This document shows positions 53,944-64,000 of a DNA stretch of 64,000 bases, one piece after another; position 1 is the first letter of the stretch; each line of letters begins with the position of its first letter. The stretch spans positions 52,625,117 through 52,689,116 of the forward strand of contig OU862912.1 of NCBI GenBank assembly GCA_917880885.1, in the 5' to 3' direction. Source of the DNA: Limnephilus marmoratus. Lineage: Eukaryota; Arthropoda; Insecta; Trichoptera; Limnephilidae. Below the pieces are notes generated by a model that worked only from the letters and a program-made list of their open reading frames with translations, ran no database searches and was not told where the DNA came from. The translations under genes were made by a program, and so were the position numbers.

Positions 53944-54762
53944 CCAACATTCAGTAGCGGACTAACGGGGAAGGGGGGAAGGGGGGGGCGGCCTCCGGTT
54001 ATGGGGGCCTCCAGACGACTCCATGTTCCCTCGATCAAATCCTAAACAAGGCTTTAGACACTATATTTTTTTATGTCATTTAATTCATTTTCTGAAAGAT
54101 GCATTTGTGAAAAAGTAAATGTTTTAAGAAATTCGTAACATTGTCGGAAATACAGCTTTTTATGTGAAACCGTTTGAAACACTTTGTATTTTGAATTATC
54201 CTTCGGCAAAACTTTGAAAGCGTTTTTCTCGGTACTTTTTTAACACGTTTCTCAACCTGGTTGACGAGTTGACGACATATTAAAAAAAAAACACTACACA
54301 TCCGATTTGCATGCACGAAGTCTTAAATTGTTCGAAAATCCAGTGTCTATGACACTACGTAGGGGAATTTTGATATCTAAAAAAAAAAATGGCCATCCAG
54401 CGAATTTAATTTTCGATTGATTTTTTTAATGAAAATTTTTATCGTTCATAAAAAAAAACAAAGTAGAAAGGGGACCTTTTTAAAAAAATTCCTATGTGGT
54501 GCCATCGTGACTGATTCTCGAACAGTTTAAAACTGTTAGAAATGACAATGTTTGTACAGTGTCCTGGTGCCTTAAAGCTTTGTTTAGGTTTTAATCAAGG
54601 GAATAAGGAGGTGTTTGGAGGCCCCCCAGGACCAGAGGCCCTTATGAACTGAATAAAAAGCTTTTAAAATTATATCAACTTCTTAAACTAGGGGGGGGGG
54701 GGGGGTCATTCAGCTTTGCCGCCCCGGGCCTCTGATGGGCTTAGTCCACCACTGCCAACGTT
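53944..54762. mobile_element. hAT-type element with nested V repeat
   Basis: The ends CAGTAGCGGACTAA (from 53952) and, in reverse complement, CAGTGGTGGACTAAG (ending 54754) continue as longer inverted sequence (GGGGCCTCCA and CCTAAACAA blocks). The flanks CCAACATT and CCAACGTT match at 7 of 8. A V-family repeat lies between about 54062 and 54560. A G run marks 54690-54706. Confidence 0.85.
54062..54560. repeat. V-family repeat inside the hAT element
   Basis: ATTTTCTGAAAGATGCATTTGTG, CCTGGTTGACGAGTTGACGAC and GAAGTCTTAAATTGTTCG are shared with the other V copies. The open frame at 54080-54316 (-) has no recognised domain. Confidence 0.6.
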
Positions 54763-55090
54763 TATCCGGGAAGTTAATTAAATTACGTAATTATTAGTCG
54801 CATGGTTTCCATGACCTTTTCACGTCCAATTAACTTGCAGCACCTAATTTCGCGGCGTGTAACCTACCCTCGCCTACAAAACATTTCTCTTTACATACAG
54901 TTTATTTGGATATTGGCTGTTATTTCGTATTTTGTTGGAATTATTGCCTAAAAAGTAAATACTACAATTGATTCCTATTGTGTGCTCATTCAATGGGATT
55001 TTGGCAACCATGATAATTGTTGAAAGTTGAGAAATGACAGAGAAGTGGAAAAATAAGTTTAAGATGTGTCTAAATATTATGCTTAACTTC
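54763..55090. other. Spacer, no recognised feature
   Basis: No gene or repeat recognised. Confidence 0.4.
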
Positions 55091-56259
55091 TTTCATACTA
55101 GGGATGTCGAAAGTGAAAAAAAAAATCGATATTTCGATATATCGATATTTATTAAAATATCAATATCGACGTCGATATATCGAGGAAAAAATATCGATAT
55201 ATCGGTCAAATTTTCCAAAGATTTTGCGTTTTTAAAATAATACTGTATTCAGCTCAATATTATCAATGGTAATTTTTATACACAATGTGTATTATTTAAA
55301 TGTACATAAATCTCAATAAAAATGATGGTATTTTTAACAGTATTTATTTTTATTAGACAATAATTACAAAAATATAAAAAACTAAAAAGCTATCTTCTAA
55401 CTAATATTTTTAAACCTTTTTATTGTATCAGGCAAACCAGTATTTATCCTTAATCTTAAGTATTGCAGAAATCTTCGTATTTTTTTTAAAATTCACGACA
55501 TGTTTTTTTTTTAAATATCCCAAATTTGAGGCATTAGTAAATGAAAAAATAAACTTACAATCTTTAAAACACCCCTAAAGGTATTGGATCCACGTTGAAA
55601 AAAGTTTGCCAGCAAGCGGTGTAAAAAGTTATCAGTCCCTAAATGTTATATAAAAAACGTTGTACTTTCATACGAACGTCCTGACTGCTCGGGAAGTCAA
55701 TCTTTGCTGACGTGTTACGCAGCGACGAAACGTTTTGCTGAGTTCGGTAATAGGGGGAAAGATGCACTGGTATATGATGTCAAGATATAGAAACAAAATT
55801 TAATGGTCTCTGCAATTTGAAATTTCGATTTATTTTCGACGCTCTCATATTAGTAAAACCATTGTGCGGCGGCCTGAAGTGACGCGGGACTCGGTCGCTC
55901 CAAAGTGTGCGTGTGGGAGGCGCTATGGGAATGACTTAGTCAAAATGGCCGAAAATATCATACATTTCTATGCACTTACCTACACATATGAGATAGTATT
56001 GTAAGCTATTAATAGTTAGAATTTAAACTGCTAGATGTCACGAACCCGACACAGTTACTTTTTCCGTTCGTTCCTGTACGGTTTTGGATTCTAGTGACTT
56101 TCGTTACATAAATATACAAAAATATCGTTTTTGATACAATTTTCGATAGTGGCTATTTAATATCGATATATCGGATCAAAATATATCGGCTAAAAATATC
56201 GATATTTTGAATTAAAAATATCGATATATCGATATTTTTTCAACAAGCCTATTTCATAC
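55091..56259. mobile_element. hAT-type element with TATCGATA clusters, perfect TSD
   Basis: TTTCATAC is repeated exactly at 55091-55098 and 56252-56259. The ends TAGGGATGTCGAAA (from 55099) and, in reverse complement, TAGGCTTGTTGAAA (ending 56251) are imperfect inverted repeats. Both subterminal regions (55127-55206 and 56155-56240) are packed with ATCGATAT and TATCGATA words. No transposase is seen in the 1,153 bp. Confidence 0.9.
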
Positions 56260-57065
56260 TATACTTACATACTCTACTTGTACCTATACTTCGCAAACCA
56301 ACATCGAGGGAATATCCACTGTATTATTGTGACAACTCCAACACGGAATTGAGACTACCGTTCGCCAGGAGTGACCGGACAACTCAGGATCGTTCAATTT
56401 CAACATGCTTGGGGGTAGAGGCGTACTACACCATAATATCTGTACCCGAGAAGCATACAGATGCAAGTCCAAAAGGGTAAATGTTCATGAGAGCCAAAAA
56501 ACTATTTTTTCTCTAACTAAGGTCTCATAAATTTTTCGGATACCCATGCTGATTGATATTTTTTTTATTATTAAATCAATTAGTTTTCTTTTAAAAACGA
56601 GCAAATAAAACGAAATATTTTATATGTAAAGCCTTTAAAAATATTGCTTAAAATAAAACGCTGACTTGAGTCAAACAAAAACATATATAAATATATCAAC
56701 CTCGATGGTTTCTGAGTTTACGCAGATTTAGCACACTTTCTTTTATAATATATATTGATTATGTTTTGAAATAATTCAATCACAGTAAATCAGTTTATCT
56801 CCTAGCCAAATGTAAATCAGCGTAGAAACCATTATAATTCTCCATTAATACACCCTGTTATTCTACCCCGTAGCCGCCTCTCACTCAGCCAATTACCAAC
56901 TTCACAATGTTGAATAACTATTCTCAAGTATTTCAACTAAACGGAACTGTATTGCATGAACAAGAATTATTTATGGAGATCTTAACCTTAACTACTCGTA
57001 AAATAATAAATTTTATTGTTTGAAGAAGATGGTATTTTTTATTAATTTGCGAATAAAATTATTGT
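56260..57065. other. Spacer, no recognised feature
   Basis: No gene or repeat recognised. Confidence 0.4.
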
Positions 57066-57069
57066 ATTA

Positions 57070-57649
57070 CTAGCTTTTTCCCGCGGCTTCGCTCGCATGG
57101 TATTAGTGGGGGTTCCCACTTCACCTCCTCCCTCCTTCCTCCTCCTCCTCTCCCCCCTCCCACTCTCCCCCATCCCCCCCGCATTCCATACATTAATTCC
57201 CGCTACATTCAGTTTTCAAACTGCTCGCGTGACACCTATCGCATTTTTTTATACAAATTTCATAACGCCAGATCTCACCAGTAGTTTTACACAAAATAAA
57301 GAATTATCCAATTTGGTGCAATCGTTCGGAAGTTATGCGCCCACACACATTTCGGCGATTCGTTTTTAGAGATAGATATTAACTACGACGCTAACATCGT
57401 TTCCACGGCAGCCGTTAGTTTTGCTTTTCTTCTGACTTTTGCAATAACTCGATTTTGTTAGGGACGGAAAACGTATGATAAATAATTTCATAATGCCAGA
57501 GCTTACCTATATATACAGCCTATATTACTCGCAAATAATGTAGCTTTCTATTAGTGAAAGAATTTTTAAAGTCCATTCGGTATTTTTTGCGTGAAAGGGT
57601 TAACAAACATACATCCATGCAAACTTTCGCATTTATAATATTAGTAGGA
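57070..57649 (-). mobile_element. Helitron with both ends intact (Q family)
   Basis: On the minus strand the element starts TCCTACTAATATTATAAATG (after A) and ends AAAAAGCTAG (before T). This satisfies the Helitron rule of insertion into A^T with TC at 5' and CTAG at 3'. It is 580 bp. It includes the C/T-rich block at 57121-57181 and the GCGCCCACACACATTTCGGCG region. No coding sequence. Confidence 0.82.
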
Positions 57650-57654
57650 TTTAA

Positions 57655-57800
57655 TTAAATAAAGACAATATTTAGAAACTCAATCGAAAATCTGAAAACA
57701 GAAAAATTAGAAAAAGATACAGTTACACCTGGGACACGAACCCAGGACCTTCGCCTTGCCGAGGCGCAACTCTGGCAACTGAGCTAATGTGTTCCTATCC
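57655..57800 (-). repeat. tRNA-derived SINE next to the Helitron
   Basis: On the minus strand, the A-box-like TTAGCTCAGTTGCCAGAG and the T-arm CTGGGTTCGTGTCCCAG (57727-57743) are spaced as in a tRNA. The T-rich tail (TTTTTCTAATTTTTCTG) resembles the SINE at 36888. The acceptor stem has two mismatches and the anticodon loop lacks T33, so no tRNA gene is called. Confidence 0.6.
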
Positions 57801-58039
57801 GATTCGTTCGTATCATAATTCGAATTTTCTTATCGCATATTTTTATTGGCTGCTGTCTTTATGCATGGTTGCAAGATTCAAACCCGAACTAAATGCTATC
57901 TAGATATTGTTTTGGATAAATTTTTATCAATTTCTATTTTCAATATGCGACATCTATTGGTTTTTCTTCAAGTATAGGGTGAATATTTATTTTTATTTTT
58001 AACTCAAATTGTGACATTTAATTAAACTCGATCAAAAAA

Positions 58040-58468
58040 GATACGGCCACATCTGGCATCAGATGTGGATCTGGGAAGGAAAAAAAACTGCGAAAAAACT
58101 CCCACCGCGGTGGAAGGTGTTGTTTCAAGGAGTCCTGCCGGAGAGATCTAAAGAAGTCGCTACTTCCGTCAGCAGGTCGGATAGGGACGATTTTGTGAAT
58201 ATGTGGTATCTCTCCGGATATGGAAATATTGTCGGTAATACATGTTATATCAAGCGGCTATACACATATTACATATGACGTCATTGCCTTTCTCGGTTAG
58301 TTTGTCCCGGTGACCGGTGAACACTTGGATGACGGTGGATCCGAGGAACGGGCTATTTTTACAACCAGTTCCTAATGGATTTATAAAATGGTCACCAAAA
58401 CTAACTGGGCGAAGCCGAACTAAAAGCCGCAGCATGAAAACCTGCGGAGCTGGTTTTTAACAGCTAGT
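58040..58468 (+). mobile_element. Helitron-like element (R family), 3' end with hairpin
   Basis: Ends with CCGCAG and CTGCGG forming a 6-bp hairpin, then GCTGGTTTTTAACAGCTAG followed by T (CTAG at 58464-58467). The same 3' end occurs at 63930-63996. Shared interior: GGATTTATAAAATGG and ACTGGGCGAAGCCGAACTAAA. Confidence 0.6.
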
Positions 58469-58632
58469 TATTAATTAATATTCAGTTTTTATTAGAATAA
58501 ATCTCTTTCAGATAACTTTTAAAGGTTAATTAAAAAAAAATTTGCTTATTAATTAATATATCATTGAAGAAGATTATTATACTAATAAGTCTAAATGAAA
58601 ATATGAAAAAGAACAAGAAAAATAAAAAGGTA

Positions 58633-58770
58633 ACGGTCGCAATTGTCCCGATAAGACGAAAGTCCCTGTTGCGACCTATCTTTATCTTTTTATTTCTTTT
58701 ATCTTTTTCACATTTTCATTAAGATTTATCGATATTATCTTCTTCTACAATTAACTAAGAAGCTGAAATT
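58633..58770 (+). repeat. tRNA-derived SINE, deleted head
   Basis: Shares GGTCGCAA, GACGA-AGTCC and GTTGCGACC with the SINE at 36371. The A box is lost and the T arm is shortened. A T-rich 3' body with ATCTTCTTCTACAATTA follows. Confidence 0.6.
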
Positions 58771-59164
58771 TGTATTTTCAATAATAATTCACGGTACAAA
58801 AAAAACTAATATAGTGAAACAAAATTAACATCAAGTCTATAGGTATCTAAAACACATGGTTCTGATTTCCGGAACTTTGATTTTATAAAATTCGCATTAA
58901 AAGCTTTGATTTGATTAAAATATTTGCTTGAATTCTACTTTATAATTGGTTTAATCATCATTTTAAAATGGCGTATTTCAATTTGCTGTAATCTTCAGTC
59001 CTGAAAATGTTGTGAAAAACCTTATGTCAAAAGTGTTGTGAAATACCAAAAGTATTGTAAAATGTCAAAATCGATAACGATTGACGTGAAGTTCGGACGT
59101 AGAACATTCTCGACATGAAACATTATCTACGTAAGAGTATTCTCTATGTAGAACATTGCTGGAA

Positions 59165-59790
59165 CAAAACTAGAGAGGGTACAGAGTATTGTATACTTGG
59201 GCTGCAATGTAAATGATAGATAGGATCCTTCAGTTGAAATCAAATGCCGCATTGAGCAAGCTCGTGCAACCTTTATCCGCATGAAAAAAATGTTCTGCAG
59301 TCATGATCTCACCCTTGGATTACGAATGCGAATGGTCAGATGCTACGTGTTTTCGATATTATTTTACGGAATGGAAGCACGGACGCTTACTGAAGAACTA
59401 ATTAGGCGACTTGAGGCATTCGAGATGTGGATCTACAGAAGAATACTTAAACTAAGCTGGATGAACAGGGTTACAAACGAAGATGTTATGGTTCGGATGA
59501 ATAAAGAAGAGGTAGTTATAACTATAAAAATCCGAAAACTTCAATATCTTGGACATGTGATGAAACTTCCAGAGAAGTATGAGATCCTGCATCTCATAAT
59601 GCAGGGAAAGATTGCCGGAAGACGGGGGCCTGGAAGAAGGAGAACCTCATGGCTGAAAAACCTGAGACAGTGGTTTGGCCTGTCTACCGTGGAGCTGTTC
59701 CGGGCCGCAGTAAACAAAGTCCGCATAGCCAACATGATAGCCAACGTCCGTTGAACGGACAGGGCACAAGAAGAAGAAGAAGAACATTCT
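59165..59790 (+). pseudogene. RTE-like LINE 3' fragment with (GAA)n tail
   Basis: The open frame from 59281 (with a mutated extension back to 59165: LGCNVNDR, then a stop, then KCRIEQARATFIRMKK) encodes the C-terminal region. It reads MVRCYVFSILFYGMEARTLT, LEAFEMWIYRRILKLSW, RKLQYLGHVMKL, GKIAGRRGPGRRRTSWL and LRQWFGLSTVELFR. This matches the tail of RTE-type LINE proteins ('YG.E.WTL…RRI..I.W…GR.GPGRRR..WL..L…W'), a different family from the one at 1.1-3.1 kb. It ends 16 bp before an (AGA)n tail at 59769-59785. The catalytic domain is missing, so this is a 5'-truncated copy. Confidence 0.85.
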
Positions 59791-60585
59791 GTACGTAAAA
59801 GAGTAATGGCGGAGTGCGCGCAATTGATTTGCAGTTCTGCAGAGAACTTTAGTATCTGTCTAATTTTTCAAATAACGCTGTATATAATGGTTTAACTGCG
59901 CGCTGCGGTCTGAATTCAGGCTCTATTTGAAAACAACCTCTTTTTCTGTCAGAAATGGAAAGAAACAAACTTCCTTACAGCAATTTAGAAAATTTATTGC
60001 ATCTAAAATCACGTTGCATAAACTTTCCAAACATCAATGTGTGTGACTATCACAAAGGTAATGCCATGATTCTTGGATTCTTCAGGTTTATTTAAAAAAT
60101 CCCTGCACCAAGAATAAAGTGAGAATCTTTTATAAAATTTCATTACGCGTTGAAGTTGAAGGACGTCTTTAGAAATTCGGGTATGAAAAAGTCCCGGGCA
60201 TACGAAAACTTTGAATGATTCTTTTAAATCTAACGTAATCTGCAAAGCCGGAAGTTTTGTGAATACATTTATTGAAATAGCGGAGATAAATCCAAGAGCC
60301 ATTAGGAAAATACTCGAAAGAAAAGGATGCTAAGAGATTTCAGGAACTCTCCAGGACGCGAATACTTCACATAAGCTTTCATTCAAGAGTATTTTATTTA
60401 AGGCATAGGTATATTTTAGTGTTTGTTTTTGATACAATATTTTGTACATAATTTAGTAGAATGAATTGAACGACATTCAGATATTTCAATACATATTTAT
60501 TTGAATCATTAATGCCTTTCGGTTTTTACATCGTATAAGTCATGAACTATAACATTAGAAATGCGTAAGTAGATAATAAAGAGCC
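59791..60585. other. Spacer, no recognised feature
   Basis: The minus-strand frame at 60009-60302 has no motif and is not called. Otherwise AT-rich. Confidence 0.4.
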
Positions 60586-60586
60586 T

Positions 60587-61011
60587 TTAAGCCTCGATGA
60601 CACAGGGCGAGTTTACAAGCTACTATCTGGGAAATTCACTATCTGTTAGTAAACTCGCTCAGTGTCATCGTATTACTTGCTAACTAGCAGATTGTTGACA
60701 ATCTACGAAAAAAGTTGAAAGGTCGTCAACTTTACTCGCTACACGCTTGCTCCGCTTGCTCGTGATTGGTTTATTTATGTTTTTCAAGATGGCTGCCAAT
60801 TAACAGCTGATTTCGAATGTCAAACATCACAGAATTAGTTCACGCAGGCGTTGTTATTCTTGTTACTGGCGCTAGCAGCGACCTCAGTTTCCTACGCTAC
60901 TAAGCGAGTGGACAGTTTTGTGTCATCATGACAATCTCACTCGCCGATTTATCCGCTTTTAAACTTAGTAGATAGTAGCTTGTAAACTCGCCCTGTGTCA
61001 TCGAGGCTTTA
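60587..61011. mobile_element. 0.42-kb MITE, AGCCTCGAT family, copy 2
   Basis: TTA flanks at 60587-60589 and 61009-61011. The terminal inverted repeat AGCCTCGATGACACAGGGCG continues as AGTTTACAAGCTACTATCT on both ends without mismatch (38 bp). The 419-bp length is almost the same as copy 1 (20569-20985). PIF/Harbinger-like by its TTA target. Confidence 0.93.
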
Positions 61012-61980
61012 GGAGCGTGTACATGATAGAAAATGGAGCAGTTTTTAATTTATGGGGGATAAGTGGATGATTGTATATAAATCAAATAAGCATCAACACT
61101 TTACTTACAAGTTTATTTAAACAATTAAGTACACCCATTGTCAGACTATCAAAAAAGAAATAAGCAAAGCATATCTAATAATATATTCAAGCAGATCTGA
61201 TAAGTGCTAAATATTACGAGATGACAGATAACATTGTTTTCGCGGTATTTTTTCACTCTGTTGTCAGTTTTTATAACTAGGCCTTCCAGAGGCAAGTTTA
61301 ATCCACCAGGTTAGCTTCCTTATGTTGACTAGTGGCATGGCGACGATTACACTTTGGGAAGAACGCATTTGTGCATTTGAGCAGTGTTGAGCCCAGATTT
61401 CGGCTCAACAGTCGATCATTAGGATTTGACACAATGGCTGTTAGCTTATCGGCCTCCCCTTTGAGCGGTGCTTCGTAGAATAAAATGTAAAATCATTTTT
61501 AAACTTGGTAACAATATTACAATAAAAAAATCCTACAATTATCCTACTCCTGATACTCTGCATTCGTCTCATTCTCTCGAAGTTTAGTTTTCTGAAGTTT
61601 TCAATTCTACCGCGTGTAAACTGCCTCCACGTTTTTTATTTTCTCAAAATATACGTAATTTATGGAAGTTATTTTTTCCTGATTTTAATATATAAGTAAA
61701 GTGCAAAAACTATTTTTTCTAAAACAATTTAAGTAAATAAGATATTAAATTAAAATTCACTTTGTATACACAACTTATTTAATCAAAATTCCTAACATGT
61801 TTCGAAACCAATGATTTCGTCGGGATAAAATGGAGAGTAATTAGTGGTTTGTTTTCATCTAATTAAAATGATGCCACAAAGTGAATTTGCTTTTGTTGAA
61901 GAAGTAATAAGATATTCTTTACTTATCTTACGAAATATTTTTGATCTCGCACTACCCAAATTGTACGAAAATTATCGACA
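61012..61980. other. Spacer, no recognised gene
   Basis: Apart from the T fragment, I see no gene. 61757-61840 is distantly like the arms of the 52.5-kb foldback (CTTTGTATAC, GTTTCGAAACC, TTTCGTC). Confidence 0.4.
61555..61640 (-). repeat. T-family fragment
   Basis: Reverse of GGTAGAA…GAAAACTTCAGAAAACTAAA with the TCTCATTCTCTCG block. A short, diverged piece. Confidence 0.55.
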
Positions 61981-62009
61981 AGACATTGCCCAATAAAATA
62001 TCTACTAAA

Positions 62010-62286
62010 ACTTAACCTAACCTAACCTAACAAAAAAATGGGACAAAAATAATACGGACATCCTGTAAAGACAAAAAATTATTGTTCAAAAGTAGTTAAA
62101 TGGGACAAAATAATACAGACATCCCGTAAACACCATAAATTATTTTTCAAAAATAATAAAATGGGACAAAAATAATACAGATAACAATAATTTATTGCCT
62201 TTACATAATATCTATATAACGTTCGTCACATTTTTTGTTAGGTTACGTTAGGTTGGATTAGGTTAGGTTTAGGTTAGGTTAGGTGA
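62010..62286. repeat. Interstitial CCTAA/TTAGG tracts
   Basis: AACCTAACCTAACCTAAC at 62014-62031 and (GTTAG)n-like GGTTAGGTTTAGGTTAGG at 62258-62283 are in opposite orientations. A further TTAGG-rich tract lies at 62977-63020. The word matches the insect telomere unit. Confidence 0.85.
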
Positions 62287-62329
62287 GATTTTAGTAGATA
62301 TTTTGTTGCGGTATGTTATTAGGAGAGGA

Positions 62330-62966
62330 ATGCAGATCCCGCCAAATATGGAGGATTTTAATAAAAATGCACTTTCTAGATGAGAAAAGTGTGGAAAAGT
62401 TGAATAAAAAAGAAATTAAGGCGCGCTCGGCAAAATTGAGGGAGATACAGCCGTTTAAAGAATGTATGAAATGACACTTCATCAACCGATACATCAGCCA
62501 TTTTGAAAACTAAATTATTACCCTAAAGTTAGTAGCACTCGTAATCATCCTCATCTGTTGTAACATGGTTTATGGAACATGGTCTGTGCCCCTTTATAAC
62601 GCCTGCTCACGTCAACGCAAGAAAAACATCCCAGTTTTCAAGTAGTTTAGCGGCTACGCCAGGTTTGTGTAACATGGTTTGTGACCATTATTAATTCTGT
62701 TTTTCATAATTACGTGTATATCACACGAAGTTAGCTACAATCGTATCAATCTTCGTTCAAGCAAGTCTGAGATACCAACATTATGGTAACAAAATGGCTG
62801 ACAGCATCGGTTAATGAAGTGTCATTTCATACATTCTTTAAACGGCTGTATCTCCCTTAATTTTGCCGAGAGCGCCTTAATTTCTTTTTTATTCAACTTT
62901 TCCACACTTTTCCCATCTAGAAAGTGCATTTTTATTCAAATCCTCCACATTTGGCGGGATCTGCAT
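62330..62966. repeat. Foldback with ~178-bp arms
   Basis: The left arm (62330-62507), starting ATGCAGATCCCGCCAAAT, is mirrored by the right arm (62789-62966), ending ATTTGGCGGGATCTGCAT. The two differ at a few per cent of positions by eye. A 281-bp spacer holds AACATGGTTTATGG and AACATGGTTTGTG. Confidence 0.9.
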
Positions 62967-63076
62967 TTCACCCGTTATTAGATTAGATTAGGGTAGGATA
63001 GGTTTAGGTTAGGTTAGATTTTAGTAGATATTTTGTTGGGGTATGATATTTTTTAAGATATGTTTTGTCCGTAGAA

Positions 63077-63178
63077 TATATTTTGTCGGAGGATATTTTG
63101 TCGGAGGATATTTTGTCGGAGGATATTTTGTCGGAGGATATTTTGTCGGAGGATATTTTGTCGGGGATATTTTGTCGC
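63077..63178. repeat. 15-bp tandem repeat (GGATATTTTGTCGGA)n
   Basis: About seven copies in tandem; the last is shortened to GGGGATATTTTGTCG. The open frames it creates on the minus strand are artefacts of the array. Confidence 0.95.
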
Positions 63179-63180
63179 GG

Positions 63181-63765
63181 GGTGAAAACGCATGGAACCA
63201 AATTTAGTCGTACGTTTACATACGTGTAGATTGGTTGAATGTAGGAGAATGCAACATTCGAATTTAGAATTGTTTAACAATTTTTATGCTACGTAACCAT
63301 TATAGTATAGGTTATTTATAGGAAAGATATTTCAATAAATATAATATAGAAAAACGTTTAAAATAATCCAGGGTGTTATTCAATAATTTTAAGTATTAAA
63401 TTCATGTATTGTAATAAACCATGTTTTAAGGATTAGGTAAATATCTAATGAAACTTCGGAAAAAATCAAACTTCATCGATATACACAATGTACTATTTAT
63501 GTAAAAATCAGAAAAAATATGTAGATAATTTAATAGCTCAACCAACGCCTATCAACCGAACAGTATTATTATCGTAGCGACTGCGTAGTTGAATTTCAGA
63601 ACCCAGCTTCATCTTCATCGTCATACGCGCCGTGCTACAAATAACATCAGTATACGTGGAATTTCTTACAAAGCTACTGTTATAATTCGGTTTCGAATTC
63701 AAGAATTCGATACAAGATGCCACCACTTATTTCAACAGCTCACATATGGATGTTTCTTCCCTAGA
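63181..63765. other. Spacer, no recognised feature
   Basis: AT-rich; no gene recognised. Confidence 0.4.
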
Positions 63766-63769
63766 TATA

Positions 63770-64000
63770 AGTACTACGAATTTATAGAATTTAAGTATCT
63801 TTCCGGATATGGAGAGATTACATAAGGCGTCATTGCCTGTCACGGTTACCTTAACTCGGTGATTTGGCAATTTTTGGAACCAGTTCTTATCGGATTTATA
63901 AAATGGTTGCCTACACTCAAACTGGGCGAAGCCGAACTAAAAACCGCCCGCGGGGTCTAGCAGCAAAAACATGCGGAGCGGGTTTTTAACTGCTAGTTTT
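63770..64000 (+). mobile_element. Helitron-like element (R family), second copy
   Basis: Aligns with 58200-58468: GGATATGGAGAGATTACAT, GGATTTATAAAATGGTTGCC, ACTGGGCGAAGCCGAACTAAA and GGTTTTTAACTGCTAG followed by T (CTAG at 63993-63996). The 5' limit is not defined. Confidence 0.6.

Noticed and set aside
57722..57797. tRNA gene on the minus strand
   Set aside because: Has A- and B-box-like parts and a good T arm, but acceptor mismatches, no T33 in the anticodon loop and a SINE-like T-rich tail argue for a tRNA-derived SINE.
61990..62286. Chromosome end (telomere)
   Set aside because: TTAGG-type tracts are only a few units long, occur in both orientations and are surrounded by unique sequence; interstitial.
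63077..63178. Possible CRISPR-like array
   Set aside because: Direct 15-bp tandem units with no spacers, in a eukaryotic context.
63004..63280. Repetitive proteins with KISSD or QNILR units
   Set aside because: Translations of the 15-bp tandem repeat; not genes.

Overview
This window looks like intronic and intergenic DNA from a large, AT-rich, repeat-rich insect genome. The evidence is an arthropod-type mix of non-LTR retrotransposons, Helitrons, hAT, piggyBac, PIF/Harbinger and Tc1/mariner relatives, interstitial TTAGG/CCTAA motifs (the common insect telomere repeat), and one exon that closely matches insect Elk potassium channels. The species cannot be named from sequence alone. There are no bacterial operons, ribosome binding sites or CRISPR arrays.

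Only two pieces look like ordinary host coding DNA, both on the minus strand. One is a 234-bp, phase 1-1 exon of an Elk/KCNH-type voltage-gated potassium channel PAS domain (51907-52140); no other exon of that gene was found, so most of the window is probably Elk intron. The other is a small two-exon THAP zinc-finger ORF (49250-49993), which would sit inside that intron on the same strand. Nearly everything else is mobile-element sequence.

Layout. 1-5 kb: an RTE-like LINE with an inverted 5' end and a perfect 13-bp target duplication, a GGTACC-type dispersed repeat, a foldback and a LINE 3' fragment. 5-7 kb: a duplicated promoter-like segment interrupted by a Helitron-like and a hAT element. 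8.6-10.4 kb: an ACGTAACG-rich repeat and the 5' part of a RepHel Helitron. 10.4-15.3 kb: SINE-like repeats, Helitron-like pieces and a Jockey/I-like LINE. 16-19 kb: a hAT element carrying other repeats, and a 0.7-kb MITE. 20-28 kb: MITEs, a Helitron-like family, an internally deleted Tc1/mariner-type element that still has spliced exons, and two Helitrons joined head to tail. 28.2-36.1 kb: a three-level nest, with a MITE split by a CR1/L2-like LINE whose 3' UTR is split by a 3.6-kb transposon. That transposon has about 570-bp inverted repeats and encodes an XPG/PIN-like and CXC-domain protein. 36.4-37 kb: a foldback element with ten ordered motif copies inside a tRNA-derived SINE. 38-47 kb: a LINE fragment, a perfect 22-bp hairpin, a piggyBac derivative and a Harbinger-like composite. 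49-57 kb: the host exons, three hAT elements and two foldbacks. 57-64 kb: Helitrons, a SINE, an RTE-like fragment, a MITE and a foldback among TTAGG-like tracts and a 15-bp tandem array.

All transposon proteins seen here are truncated, frameshifted or interrupted, so this is mostly a record of past insertions. Exact target duplications let many of the insertions be delimited and ordered.
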